Shown here: piece by piece, positions 25,460 to 39,212 of the stretch
Layout: each line of letters begins with the position of its first letter
How positions within the stretch are numbered: the first letter of the stretch is position 1
From: Nemophila menziesii
Lineage: Eukaryota > Streptophyta > Magnoliopsida > Boraginales > Hydrophyllaceae
Assembly: GCA_029959085.1 (NCBI GenBank)
Contig: JARWIR010000176.1
Span: forward strand, 124,001-188,000
Direction of reading: 5' to 3'
Length of the DNA: 64,000 bases
The notes under the pieces: model-generated
The model's database searches: none
What the model was told of the DNA's origin: nothing
The model's input: the letters and a program-made list of their open reading frames with translations, nothing else
Made by a program: the position numbers and the translations under genes

Positions 25460-26168
25460 GTAAAATGTCAAAAATTTCTTAACAAATCGTTTTTCCTCGT
25501 AAATGGTATTGAGTTTATTTAATGTATTGAGTATGTTTATAATGGAGTTCATGTATAAAATAAGGTCCAAAAAATTTCTAAAAGAATTATCTTGTAAAAA
25601 GAAACCCATAATGCTAAATCAGCCTTACAAAATCAATATAGCATAATGCCCAAAGAGTTTATATAACTTATCTTGTAAAAAGCAGCCCACAATACTAAAT
25701 AAGCCTTGAAATAGCAGTATGGCTATTTATGCAACCATATTGATCACTAACACTAAAAACTCAACCCTACATTATCAAAACGTTGAGTCTCCAAAACGCA
25801 CCGCCTCCGCCTCCCTTATCCATTAATTTATCCATCCATACCTCTATATAAACCTCCACTGTAATAGTGGATATATATAAGAGTATCTTTGTGTAACCGC
25901 AAACAAGCGTATATTTTTAATTACTAAGATTTATCGTCATGACATTTCATTTTAGGTATGTTTTTCTTATCCTAATTTTATTTTTTATAGTTTGATTTTT
26001 TATAATTGTAATTTAAGGGTGTTAGATAAGTGAATATGTATATAAAAATTTTCAGATTGTATATTATTTAACTTACAAAAATAGATTTAATTTTGAGATT
26101 TACGAACAATTTTTTCTTTATGTACATTTCTAGATTGACTACATCTCAAAGAACTTCTCAAACAAACT

Positions 26169-26435
26169 GTAGTACCCCAAGGCACGTTTGAAGTTGGATC
26201 GACCTCTTATGGAACCAGAGTAGCAAGTGGTAGTGACAAGTTTACACCAGAATTATCAGACAATGCAGGAATTCTTGAGCTTTCATTTTCTGCCATGGAG
26301 GAGTTTAGTAGTTTAATTAATTTATCCGAGCCACTATGCTTTCTAAACATTCAGCACACCACCATTTTAGACAGCCGAGCCATTGAAGCATCTCGGGCAA
26401 CTTGTGTAATGAAGATATTATTTTATTATAAATAA
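26169..26435 (+). pseudogene. HD-ZIP IV START-domain fragment, unit 2
   Basis: Frame intact, GTA in place of the first GTG; SDNAGILELSFSAMEEF and LSEPLCFLN variants. Confidence 0.55.
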
Positions 26436-27914
26436 AAAATATATAATAATAATCATTATAGTGTAATTGGTTTTTTAATAAAATATATTTTATTTTTTAT
26501 AAAGTAGGGACTACACTATTAATTAAAATTTGTATTAGACAAATAGATTAGGTAACAAAAGATATACTTACCCCTAACTTATAAGTAAACTAGAATGCAT
26601 ATACTTTAATTAATGTGACTTTTTCACTAAGGAAATATGAATCATGTTGATCAAGCATGTATTCTATTTCACGGAAGGTCCTCTAAAATCATTTAAAGTC
26701 ATTGTCCTCGGCCTAGCGAGTTAGTGATGAACAAATATATCTATATATAGTTATACTCTTAAATTAACAAGTTTACATTTACATGATAATTGAGTCTAGT
26801 CTATGAAGAACAAGATATTCAATAGATCTACATGAAACCATGCGTTTAACTATTAACCCTCCCAATATACAAAGCATTTCAACTAAAATTAAAATTTAGT
26901 GCATGTACTTGAAAAATATTGTGTTGGGTTTCTCCTAAATTTATCTTCTAAATATATTTAAATGATAATAAGACTATTTCTGAAACAAATTCAATGATGC
27001 ATACATTTAAGATAAATATGATCAAAAGAGTTTTACCATCTAACTAGTGTTCTCTTTGAATGGTTCAGTACCTTCGGGGTTTTCAAATATTTAGACAAAA
27101 CCCTCATCTCTTGGAGTGTAAGAGAAGGTCAACACAGTACTTTTATTAATGTATCTTAAACATGTGTGAAACATGTAGAATCTTAAAGTATCTACTTATT
27201 TTTATCTTTGTGTTGGGTGGTTTTTGGGTGAAACATGTGTTTGTGCGCCAAGATCAAGATGAAAGAAGATACAACTTGAAATTGAATCACCATAAGAGAG
27301 AGATGATATGATTTTTGAAGTATTTTTATTGATTTTGAGTCTTATATTTTGTATATGTATATCTAAAGATTCAATCCTTTCCTTTTAACTGAAATTTGTG
27401 GAGTAATATTTGAATTATAAAGTTTGGTTAACTATATGATCTTACATTAATCTTGATAATATCTCTTATTATTGTTAATAATTTTATTAATATCTCTACA
27501 TCAATCATTCTTACTACTATACACTTCTTTTTTATTTTATTTTAAAAATATTTCACATTCTAGTTGTTTTAGTAACATTTCAATTTTTTAAGTATATTCC
27601 AATTATTTTTTATGCTTAGTCTAAAAGTAAAGCATTTTGAGTCAATAAAATAATAAAATAATAATATATGGTAGCCTTATATACAAAATATAAATATGTT
27701 AGTAGATGATAAATATTAATTAAACATCATTATCACTAAAGCTATAATATGTTGTAAATTGTTATTTCAATATAGTAGGGTATAATAATACTTAAAGAGA
27801 TAGTTTAATAAAAATTACTGTAAAAATAAATAATATTATATTATATTTTCTTTTACTTTGACAAACATGTTATATAGACATTCTACACAATTATTTTATA
27901 CTTTTTAAGAAAAA

Positions 27915-28097
27915 ATGTTGGATTCCATTCTTTGTAGGGCCCTCCAGCATGGACAATACCTAGTATATATATGTATTAAATATTATAGTTGTGCAAATAA
28001 CTTGTTTGATAATTTATCAAAGGCTTTTGCCTTTTTTTATATATACCGACCGTTATGGTTAATAATTCTTTTTTTTCTTTATCAGATGCATCCATAA
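27915..28097 (+). other. 60-codon open frame at the unit tail, possible PPR-like relic
   Basis: Repeated without change in units 2-9 (27915, 30665, 33417, 36169, 38919, 41669, 44419, 47169) and disrupted in units 1, 10 and 11. The words ALQHGQYLVYICIK, ANNLFDNLSK and LFFLYQMHP recall pentatricopeptide-repeat motifs, but spacing and key residues do not fit a real repeat. It may be a degraded PPR fragment or chance. Conservation reflects array homogeneity. Confidence 0.2.
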
Positions 28098-28596
28098 AAT
28101 ATTGTATTTAATATATTTTTTTATAATTATAAAAATTAAGGAAATTATTAAAGCACTAATATATATATATAATTAATTAATTTTTGTACTTAAATTGGAG
28201 TTAATAACGTAAAATGTCAAAAATTTCTTAACAAATCGTTTTTCCTCCTAAATGGTATTGAGTTTGTTTAATGTATTGAGTATGTTTATAATGGAGTTCA
28301 TGTATAAAATAAGGTCCAAAAAATTTGTAAAATAATTATCTTGTAAAAAGAAACCCAAAATGCTAAATCAGTCTTACAACATCAATGTAGCATAAGGCCC
28401 AAAGAGTTTATATAACTTATCTGGTAAAAAGAAGCCCACAATACTAAATAAACCTTGAAACAGCAATATGGCTATTTATGCAACCATATTGATCACTAAC
28501 ACCTAAAAACTCAACCCTACATTATCAAAACGTTGAGTCTCCAAAAGGTACCGCCTCCGCGCCTCCGTTATCCATTAATTTATCCATCCATACCTC

Positions 28597-28604
28597 TATA
28601 TAAA
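28597..28604 (+). promoter_or_regulatory. TATA box of the unit promoter (representative)
   Basis: CCTCTATATAAACCTCC, 94 bp before the ATG. Equivalent boxes: 23147 (unit 1), 25845, 31349, 34101, 36851, 39601, 42351, 45101 and 47851. Unit 11 has lost it through a ~109-bp deletion. Spacing to the ATG and the following spliced frame fit a pol II core promoter with transcription starting near 28630. Confidence 0.65.
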
Positions 28605-28690
28605 CCTCCAATGTAATAGTGGATATATATAATAGTATCTTTTTGTAAGCACAAACAAGCGTATATTTTTAATTACAAAGATCGATCGTC

Positions 28691-28943
28691 ATGACATTTC
28701 ACTTTAGGTATGTTTTTCTTATCCTAATTTTAATTTTTATAGTTTTATTTTTTATAATTGTAATTTAAGGGTGTTAGATAAGTGAACATGTATATAAAAA
28801 ATTTCAGATTGTATATTATTTAACTTACAAAAATAGATTTAATTTTAAGATTTACGAACAATTTTCTCCTTATGTACATTTCTAGATTGACTACATCTCA
28901 AAGAACTTCTCAAACAAACTGTGGTACCCCAAGGCACGTTTGA
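28691..28943 (+). CDS. Candidate spliced 24-codon frame (representative of 11)
   Basis: The first ATG after the TATA box gives a 17-nt exon (28691-28707), a 178-bp AT-rich GT-AG intron (28708-28885) and 58 nt of the second exon, ending TGA at 28941-28943. The peptide starts MTFHFRLTTSQR and ends CGTPRHV; it has no signal peptide or known domain. The same frame is uninterrupted in all 11 units (starts 23243, 25939, 28691, 31443, 34195, 36945, 39695, 42445, 45195, 47945, 50506), including units 8 and 10 where the overlapping START-like frame is broken. Unit differences include a silent His codon (unit 2) and a silent Cys codon (unit 1), but also Gly to Ser in unit 2. The frame is short and units are alike, so this is weak evidence. 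It may instead be a uORF or the by-product of a noncoding transcript. Confidence 0.25.
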
Positions 28944-29187
28944 AGTTGGATCGACCTCTTATGGAACCAGAGTAGCAAGTGGTAGTGACAAGTTTACACC
29001 AGAATTATCAGACAATGCAGGAATTCTTGAGCTTTCATTTTCTGCCATGGAGGAGTTTAGTAGTTTAATTAATTTACCCGAGCCACTATGCTTTCAGAAC
29101 ATTCAGCACACCACCATTTTAGACAGCCGAGCCATTGAAGCATCTCGGGCAACTTGTGTAATGAAGATATTATTTTATTATAAATAA
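28921..29187 (+). pseudogene. HD-ZIP IV START-domain fragment, unit 3 (reference)
   Basis: An 88-codon open frame. Residues 34-49 (GILELSFSAMEEFSSL), then PEPLCFQN, match the opening of the START domain in class IV HD-ZIP proteins (pattern 'ELA..AMEEL.....EPLW'). Residues 68-78 (SRAIEASRATC), continuing VMKI, match the later 'EASR....VIM' block of GL2 and ATML1/PDF2 relatives. The intervening stretch is shorter than in real proteins, the homeodomain, zipper and rest of START are absent, and the frame ends soon after in ILFYYK. No in-frame ATG precedes it: a TGA lies upstream in the exon and the spliced first ATG reads another frame. Internal GCCATGG at 29045-29051 could start a 46-residue product. 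I regard it as a captured, non-functional gene piece inside a transcribed module. Confidence 0.6.
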
Positions 29188-30960
29188 AAAATATATAATA
29201 ATAATCATTATAGTGTAATTGGTTTTTTAATAAAATATATTTTATTTTTTATAAAGTAGGGACTACACTATTAATTAAAATTTGTATTAGACAAATAGAT
29301 GAGGTAACAAAAGATATACTTACCCCTAACTTATAAGTAAACTAGAATGCATATACTTTAATTAATGTGACTTTTTCACTAAGGAAATATGAATCATGTT
29401 GATCAAGCATGTATTCTATTTCACGGAAGGTCCTCTAAAATCATTTAAAGTCATTGTCCTCGGCCTAGCGAGTTAGTGATGAACAAATATATCTATATAT
29501 AGTTATACTCTTAAATACACAAGTTTACATTTACATGATAATTGAGTCTAGTCTATGAAGAACAAGATATTCAATAGATCTACATGAAACCATGCGTTTA
29601 ACTATTAACCCTCCCAATATACAAAGCATTTCAACTAAAATTAAAATTTAGTGCATGTACTTGAAAAATATTGTGTTGGGTTTCTCCTAAATTTATCTTC
29701 TAAATATATTTAAATGATAATAAGACTATTTCTGAAACAAATTCAATGATGCATACATTTAAGATAAATATGATCAAAAGAGTTTTACCATCTAACTAGT
29801 GTTCTCTTTGAATGGTTCAGTACCTTCGGGGTTTTCAAATATTTAGACAAAACCCTCATCTCTTGGAGTGTAAGAGAAGGTCAACACAGTACTTTTATTA
29901 ATGTATCTTAAACATGTGTGAAACATGTAGAATCTTAAAGTATCTACTTATTTTTATCTTTGTGTTGGGTGGTTTTTGGGTGAAACATGTGTTTGTGCGC
30001 CAAGATCAAGATGAAAGAAGATACAACTTGAAATTGCATCACCATAAGAGAGAGATGATATGATTTTTGAAGTATTTTTATTGATTTTGAGTCTTATATT
30101 TTGTATATGTATATCTAAAGATTCAATCCTTTCCTTTTAACTGAAATTTGTGGAGTAATATTTGAATTATAAAGTTTGGTTAACTATATGATCTTACATT
30201 AATCTTGATAATATCTCTTATTATTGTTAATAATTTTATTAATATCTCTACATCAATCATTCTTACTACTATACACTTCTTTTTATTTTATTTTAAAAAT
30301 ATTTCACATTCTAGTTGTTTTAGTAACATTTCAATTTTTTAAGTATATTCCAATTATTTTTTATGCTTAGTCTAAAAGTAAAGCATTTTGAGTCAATAAA
30401 ATAATAAAATAATAATATATGTAGCCTTATATACAAAATATAAATATGTTAGTAGATGATAAATATTAATTAAACATCATTATCACTAAAGCTATAATAT
30501 GTTGTAAATTGTTATTTCAATATAGTAGGGTATAATAATACTTAAAGAGATAGTTTAATAAAAATTACTGTAAAAATAAATAATATTATATTATATTTTC
30601 TTTTACTTTGACAAACATGTTATATAGACATTCTACACAATTATTTTATACTTTTTAAGAAAAAATGTTGGATTCCATTCTTTGTAGGGCCCTCCAGCAT
30701 GGACAATACCTAGTATATATATGTATTAAATATTATAGTTGTGCAAATAACTTGTTTGATAATTTATCAAAGGCTTTTGCCTTTTTTTATATATACCGAC
30801 CGTTATGGTTAATAATTCTTTTTTTTCTTTATCAGATGCATCCATAAAATATTGTATTTAATATATTTTTTTATAATTATAAAAATTAAGGAAATTATTA
30901 AAGCACTAAAATATATATATATAATTAATTAATTTTTGTACTTAAATTGGAGTTAATAAC

Positions 30961-33712
30961 GTAAAATGTCAAAAATTTCTTAACAAATCGTTTTTCCTCC
31001 TAAATGGTATTGAGTTTGTTTAATGTATTGAGTATGTTTATAATGGAGTTCATGTATAAAATAAGGTCCAAAAAATTTGTAAAATAATTATCTTGTAAAA
31101 AGAAACCCATAATGCTAAATCAGTCTTACAACATCAATGTAGCATAAGGCCCAAAGAGTTTATATAACTTATCTGGTAAAAAGAAGCCCACAATACTAAA
31201 TAAGCCTTGAAACAGCAGTATGGCTATTTATGCAACCATATTGATCACTAACACCTAAAAACTCAACCCTACATTATCAAAACGTTGAGTCTCCAAAAGG
31301 CACCGCCTCCGCGCCTCCGTTATCCATTAATTTATCCATCCATACCTCTATATAAACCTCCAATGTAATAGTGGATATATATAATAGTATCTTTTTCAAA
31401 GCACAAACAAGCGTATATTTTTAATTACTAAGATCGATCGTCATGACATTTCACTTTAGGTATGTTTTTCTTATCCTAATTTTAATTTTTATAGTTTTAT
31501 TTTTTATAATTGTAATTTAAGGGTGTTAGATAAGTGAACATGTATATAAAAAATTTCAGATTGTATATTATTTAACTTACAAAAATAGATTTAATTTTGA
31601 GATTTACGAACAATTTTCTCCTTATGTACATTTCTAGATTGACTACATCTCAAAGAACTTCTCAAACAAACTGTGGTACCCCAAGGCACGTTTGAAGTTG
31701 GATCGACCTCTTATGGAACCAGAGTAGCAAGTGGTAGTGACAAGTTTACACCAGAATTATCAAACAATGCAGGAATTCTTGAGCTTTCATTTTTTGCCAT
31801 GGAGGAGTTTAGTAGTTTAATTAATTTACCCGAGCCACTATGCTTTCAGAACATTCAGCACACCAACATTTTAGACAGCCGAGCCATTGAAGCATCTCGG
31901 GCAACTTGTGTAATGAAGATATTATTTTATTATAAATAAAAAATATATAATAATAATCATTATAGTGTAATTGGTTTTTTAATAAAATATATTTTATTTT
32001 TTATAAAGTAGGGACTACACTATTAATTAAAATTTGTATTAGACAAATAGATGAGGTAACAAAAGATATACTTACCCCTAACTTATAAGTAAACTAGAAT
32101 GCATATACTTTAATTAATGTGACTTTTTCACTAAGGAAATATGAATCATGTTGATCAAGCATGTATTTTATTTCACGGAAGGTCCTCTAAAATCATTTAA
32201 AGTCATTGTCCTCGGCCTAGCGAGTTAGTGATGAACAAATATATCTATATATAGTTATACTCTTAAATTAACAAGTTTACATTTACATGATAATTGAGTC
32301 TAGTCTATGAAGAACAAGATATTCAATAGATCTACATGAAACCATGCGTTTAACTATTAACCCTCCCAATATACAAAGCATTTCAACTAAAATTAAAATT
32401 TAGTGCATGTACTTGAAAAATATTGTGTTGGGTTTCTTCTAAATTTATCTTCTAAATATATTTAAATGATAATAAGACTATTTCTGAAACAAATTCAATG
32501 ATGCATACATTTAAGATAAATATGATCAAAAGAGTTTTACCATCTAACTAGTGTTCTCTTTGAATGGTTCAGTACCTTCGGGGTTTTCAAATATTTAGAC
32601 AAAACCCTCATCTCTTGGAGTGTAAGAGAAGGTCAACACAGTACTTTTATTAATGTATCTTAAACATGTGTGAAACATGTAGAATCTTAAAGTATCTACT
32701 TATTTTTATCTTTGTGTTGGGTGGTTTTTGGGTGAAACATGTGTTTGTGCGCCAAGATCAAGATGAAAGAAGATACAACTTGAAATTGCATCACCATAAG
32801 AGAGAGATGATATGATTTTTGAAGTATTTTTATTGATTTTGAGTCTTATATTTTGTATATGTATATCTAAAGATTCAATCCTTTCCTTTTAACTGAAATT
32901 TGTGGAGTAATATTTGAATTATAAAGTTTGGTTAACTATATGATCTTACATTAATCTTGATAATATCTCTTATTATTGTTAATAATTTTATTAATATCTC
33001 TACATCAATCATTCTTACTACTATACACTTCTTTTTATTTTATTTTAAAAATATTTCACATTCTAGTTGTTTTAGTAACATTTCAATTTTTTAAGTATAT
33101 TCCAATTATTTTTTATGCTTAGTCTAAAAGTAAAGCATTTTGAGTCAATAAAATAATAAAATAATAATATATGTAGCCTTATATACAAAATATAAATATG
33201 TTAGTAGATGATAAATATTAATTAAACATCATTATCACTAAAGCTATAATATGTTGTAAATTGTTATTTCAATATAGTAGGGTATAATAATACTTAAAGA
33301 GATAGTTTAATAAAAATTACTGTAAAAATAAATAATATTATATTATATTTTCTTTTACTTTGACAAACATGTTATATAGACATTCTACACAATTATTTTA
33401 TACTTTTTAAGAAAAAATGTTGGATTCCATTCTTTGTAGGGCCCTCCAGCATGGACAATACCTAGTATATATATGTATTAAATATTATAGTTGTGCAAAT
33501 AACTTGTTTGATAATTTATCAAAGGCTTTTGCCTTTTTTTATATATACCGACCGTTATGGTTAATAATTCTTTTTTTTCTTTATCAGATGCATCCATAAA
33601 ATATTGTATTTAATATATTTTTTTATAATTATAAAAATTAAGGAAATTATTAAAGCACTAAAATATATATATATAATTAATTAATTTTTGTACTTAAATT
33701 GGAGTTAATAAC
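30961..33712 (+). repeat. Array unit 4
   Basis: 2752 bp. TATATAAA 31349-31356; spliced small frame 31443-31695. Subfamily with units 5, 7 and 9 (CTTTTTCAAA leader variant, SFFAMEE, HTNILDS). Confidence 0.9.
31673..31939 (+). pseudogene. HD-ZIP IV START-domain fragment, unit 4
   Basis: Intact 88-codon frame with Ser-to-Phe (SFFAMEE) and Thr-to-Asn (HTNILDS) changes relative to unit 3. Confidence 0.58.
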
Positions 33713-36462
33713 GTAAAATGTCAAAAATTTCTTAACAAATCGTTTTTCCTCCTAAATGGTATTGAGTTTGTTTAATGTATTGAGTATGTTTATAATGGAG
33801 TTCATGTATAAAATAAGGTCCAAAAAATTTGTAAAATAATTATCTTGTAAAAAGAAACCCATAATGCTAAATCAGTCTTACAACATCAATGTAGCATAAG
33901 GCCCAAAGAGTTTATATAACTTATCTGGTAAAAAGAAGCCCACAATACTAAATAAGCCTTGAAACAGCAGTATGGCTATTTATGCAACCATATTGATCAC
34001 TAACACCTAAAAACTCAACCCTACATTATCAAAACGTTGAGTCTCCAAAAGGCACCGCCTCCGCGCCTCCGTTATCCATTAATTTATCCATCCATACCTC
34101 TATATAAACCTCCAATGTAATAGTGGATATATATAATAGTATCTTTTTCAAAGCACAAACAAGCGTATATTTTTAATTACTAAGATCGATCGTCATGACA
34201 TTTCACTTTAGGTATGTTTTTCTTATCCTAATTTTAATTTTTATAGTTTTATTTTTTATAATTGTAATTTAAGGGTGTTAGATAAGTGAACATGTATATA
34301 AAAAATTTCAGATTGTATATTATTTAACTTACAAAAATAGATTTAATTTTGAGATTTACGAACAATTTTCTCCTTATGTACATTTCTAGATTGACTACAT
34401 CTCAAAGAACTTCTCAAACAAACTGTGGTACCCCAAGGCACGTTTGAAGTTGGATCGACCTCTTATGGAACCAGAGTAGCAAGTGGTAGTGACAAGTTTA
34501 CACCAGAATTATCAAACAATGCAGGAATTCTTGAGCTTTCATTTTTTGCCATGGAGGAGTTTAGTAGTTTAATTAATTTACCCGAGCCACTATGCTTTCA
34601 GAACATTCAGCACACCAACATTTTAGACAGCCGAGCCATTGAAGCATCTCGGGCAACTTGTGTAATGAAGATATTATTTTATTATAAATAAAAAATATAT
34701 AATAATAATCATTATAGTGTAATTGGTTTTTTAATAAAATATATTTTATTTTTTATAAAGTAGGGACTACACTATTAATTAAAATTTGTATTAGACAAAT
34801 AGATGAGGTAACAAAAGATATACTTACCCCTAACTTATAAGTAAACTAGAATGCATATACTTTAATTAATGTGACTTTTTCACTAAGGAAATATGAATCA
34901 TGTTGATCAAGCATGTATTTTATTTCACGGAAGGTCCTCTAAAATCATTTAAAGTCATTGTCCTCGGCCTAGCGAGTTAGTGATGAACAAATATATCTAT
35001 ATATAGTTATACTCTTAAATTAACAAGTTTACATTTACATGATAATTGAGTCTAGTCTATGAAGAACAAGATATTCAATAGATCTACATGAAACCATGCG
35101 TTTAACTATTAACCCTCCCAATATACAAAGCATTTCAACTAAAATTAAAATTTAGTGCATGTACTTGAAAAATATTGTGTTGGGTTTCTTCTAAATTTAT
35201 CTTCTAAATATATTTAAATGATAATAAGACTATTTCTGAAACAAATTCAATGATGCATACATTTAAGATAAATATGATCAAAAGAGTTTTACCATCTAAC
35301 TAGTGTTCTCTTTTAATGGTTCAGTACCTTCGGGGTTTTCAAATATTTAGACAAAACCCTCATCTCTTGGAGTGTAAGAGAAGGTCAACACAGTACTTTT
35401 ATTAATGTATCTTAAACATGTGTGAAACATGTAGAATCTTAAAGTATCTACTTATTTTTATCTTTGTGTTGGGTGGTTTTTGGGTGAAACATGTGTTTGT
35501 GCGCCAAGATCAAGATGAAAGAAGATACAACTTGAAATTGCATCACCATAAGAGAGAGATGATATGATTTTTGAAGTATTTTTATTGATTTTGAGTCTTA
35601 TATTTTGTATATGTATATCTAAAGATTCAATCCTTTCCTTTTAACTGAAATTTGTGGAGTAATATTTGAATTATAAAGTTTGGTTAACTATATGATCTTA
35701 CATTAATCTTGATAATATCTCTTATTATTGTTAATAATTTTATTAATATCTCTACATCAATCATTCTTACTACTATACACTTCTTTTTATTTTATTTTAA
35801 AAATATTTCACATTCTAGTTGTTTTAGTAACATTTCAATTTTTTAAGTATATTCCAATTATTTTTTATGCTTAGTCTAAAAGTAAAGCATTTTGAGTCAA
35901 TAAAATAATAAAATAATAATATATGTAGCCTTATATACAAAATATAAATATGTTAGTAGATGATAAATATTAATTAAACATCATTATCACTAAAGCTATA
36001 ATATGTTGTAAATTGTTATTTCAATATAGTAGGGTATAATAATACTTAAAGAGATAGTTTAATAAAAATTAATGTAAAAATAAATAATATTATATTATAT
36101 TTTCTTTTACTTTGACAAACATGTTATATAGACATTCTACACAATTATTTTATACTTTTTAAGAAAAAATGTTGGATTCCATTCTTTGTAGGGCCCTCCA
36201 GCATGGACAATACCTAGTATATATATGTATTAAATATTATAGTTGTGCAAATAACTTGTTTGATAATTTATCAAAGGCTTTTGCCTTTTTTTATATATAC
36301 CGACCGTTATGGTTAATAATTCTTTTTTTTCTTTATCAGATGCATCCATAAAATATTGTATTTAATATATTTTTTTATAATTATAAAAATTAAGGAAATT
36401 ATTAAAGCACTAATATATATATATAATTAATTAATTTTTGTACTTAAATTGGAGTTAATAAC
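33713..36462 (+). repeat. Array unit 5
   Basis: 2750 bp. TATATAAA 34101-34108; spliced small frame 34195-34447. Near-identical to unit 4 but shares TTCTCTTTTAATGG with units 7 and 9. Confidence 0.9.
34425..34691 (+). pseudogene. HD-ZIP IV START-domain fragment, unit 5
   Basis: Intact frame, same protein as unit 4. Confidence 0.58.
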
Positions 36463-39212
36463 GTAAAATGTCAAAAATTTCTTAACAAATCGTTTTTCCT
36501 CCTAAATGGTATTGAGTTTGTTTAATGTATTGAGTATGTTTATAATGGAGTTCATGTATAAAATAAGGTCCAAAAAATTTGTAAAATAATTATCTTGTAA
36601 AAAGAAACCCAAAATGCTAAATCAGTCTTACAACATCAATGTAGCATAAGGCCCAAAGAGTTTATATAACTTATCTGGTAAAAAGAAGCCCACAATACTA
36701 AATAAGCCTTGAAACAGCAATATGGCTATTTATGCAACCATATTGATCACTAACACCTAAAAACTCAACCCTACATTATCAAAACGTTGAGTCTCCAAAA
36801 GGCACCGCCTCCGCGCCTCCGTTATCCATTAATTTATCCATCCATACCTCTATATAAACCTCCAATGTAATAGTGGATATATATAATAGTATCTTTTTGT
36901 AAGCACAAACAAGCGTATATTTTTAATTACAAAGATCGATCGTCATGACATTTCACTTTAGGTATGTTTTTCTTATCCTAATTTTAATTTTTATAGTTTT
37001 ATTTTTTATAATTGTAATTTAAGGGTGTTAGATAAGTGAACATGTATATAAAAAATTTCAGATTGTATATTATTTAACTTACAAAAATAGATTTAATTTT
37101 AAGATTTACGAACAATTTTCTCCTTATGTACATTTCTAGATTGACTACATCTCAAAGAACTTCTCAAACAAACTGTGGTACCCCAAGGCACGTTTGAAGT
37201 TGGATCGACCTCTTATGGAACCAGAGTAGCAAGTGGTAGTGACAAGTTTACACCAGAATTATCAGACAATGCAGGAATTCTTGAGCTTTCATTTTCTGCC
37301 ATGGAGGAGTTTAGTAGTTTAATTAATTTACCCGAGCCACTATGCTTTCAGAACATTCAGCACACCACCATTTTAGACAGCCGAGCCATTGAAGCATCTC
37401 GGGCAACTTGTGTAATGAAGATATTATTTTATTATAAATAAAAAATATATAATAATAATCATTATAGTGTAATTGGTTTTTTAATAAAATATATTTTATT
37501 TTTTATAAAGTAGGGACTACACTATTAATTAAAATTTGTATTAGACAAATAGATGAGGTAACAAAAGATATACTTACCCCTAACTTATAAGTAAACTAGA
37601 ATGCATATACTTTAATTAATGTGACTTTTTCACTAAGGAAATATGAATCATGTTGATCAAGCATGTATTCTATTTCACGGAAGGTCCTCTAAAATCATTT
37701 AAAGTCATTGTCCTCGGCCTAGCGAGTTAGTGATGAACAAATATATCTATATATAGTTATACTCTTAAATACACAAGTTTACATTTACATGATAATTGAG
37801 TCTAGTCTATGAAGAACAAGATATTCAATAGATCTACATGAAACCATGCGTTTAACTATTAACCCTCCCAATATACAAAGCATTTCAACTAAAATTAAAA
37901 TTTAGTGCATGTACTTGAAAAATATTGTGTTGGGTTTCTCCTAAATTTATCTTCTAAATATATTTAAATGATAATAAGACTATTTCTGAAACAAATTCAA
38001 TGATGCATACATTTAAGATAAATATGATCAAAAGAGTTTTACCATCTAACTAGTGTTCTCTTTGAATGGTTCAGTACCTTCGGGGTTTTCAAATATTTAG
38101 ACAAAACCCTCATCTCTTGGAGTGTAAGAGAAGGTCAACACAGTACTTTTATTAATGTATCTTAAACATGTGTGAAACATGTAGAATCTTAAAGTATCTA
38201 CTTATTTTTATCTTTGTGTTTGGTGGTTTTTGGGTGAAACATGTGTTTGTGCGCCAAGATCAAGATGAAAGAAGATACAACTTGAAATTGCATCACCATA
38301 AGAGAGAGATGATATGATTTTTGAAGTATTTTTATTGATTTTGAGTCTTATATTTTGTATATGTATATCTAAAGATTCAATCCTTTCCTTTTAACTGAAA
38401 TTTGTGGAGTAATATTTGAATTATAAAGTTTGGTTAACTATATGATCTTACATTAATCTTGATAATATCTCTTATTATTGTTAATAATTTTATTAATATC
38501 TCTACATCAATCATTCTTACTACTATACACTTCTTTTTATTTTATTTTAAAAATATTTCACATTCTAGTTGTTTTAGTAACATTTCAATTTTTTAAGTAT
38601 ATTCCAATTATTTTTTATGCTTAGTCTAAAAGTAAAGCATTTTGAGTCAATAAAATAATAAAATAATAATATATGTAGCCTTATATACAAAATATAAATA
38701 TGTTAGTAGATGATAAATATTAATTAAACATCATTATCACTAAAGCTATAATATGTTGTAAATTGTTATTTCAATATAGTAGGGTATAATAATACTTAAA
38801 GAGATAGTTTAATAAAAATTACTGTAAAAATAAATAATATTATATTATATTTTCTTTTACTTTGACAAACATGTTATATAGACATTCTACACAATTATTT
38901 TATACTTTTTAAGAAAAAATGTTGGATTCCATTCTTTGTAGGGCCCTCCAGCATGGACAATACCTAGTATATATATGTATTAAATATTATAGTTGTGCAA
39001 ATAACTTGTTTGATAATTTATCAAAGGCTTTTGCCTTTTTTTATATATACCGACCGTTATGGTTAATAATTCTTTTTTTTCTTTATCAGATGCATCCATA
39101 AAATATTGTATTTAATATATTTTTTTATAATTATAAAAATTAAGGAAATTATTAAAGCACTAATATATATATATAATTAATTAATTTTTGTACTTAAATT
39201 GGAGTTAATAAC
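36463..39212 (+). repeat. Array unit 6
   Basis: 2750 bp. TATATAAA 36851-36858; spliced small frame 36945-37197. Near-identical to unit 3, three units away. Confidence 0.9.
37175..37441 (+). pseudogene. HD-ZIP IV START-domain fragment, unit 6
   Basis: Intact frame, same protein as unit 3. Confidence 0.58.

Larger units (their letters stand above)
25460..28208 (+). repeat. Array unit 2
   Basis: 2749 bp. TATATAAA at 25845-25852; spliced small frame 25939-26191 with a silent CAC-to-CAT change in exon 1; intron 25956-26133. From here the long AT tail is present. Confidence 0.9.
28209..30960 (+). repeat. Array unit 3 (reference unit)
   Basis: 2752 bp. TATATAAA 28597-28604; exon 1 28691-28707; intron 28708-28885 (GTATGT to TTTCTAG); second exon from 28886; AATAAA at 29229-29234. 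Belongs with unit 6 to one subfamily (AAACCCAAAATGC, SDNAGILELSFSAMEE). Confidence 0.9.

Noticed and set aside
25415..25609. 64-codon minus-strand frame at the unit 1/unit 2 boundary
   Set aside because: Closed in the corresponding place of other units; an artefact of the unit 1-type short tail.
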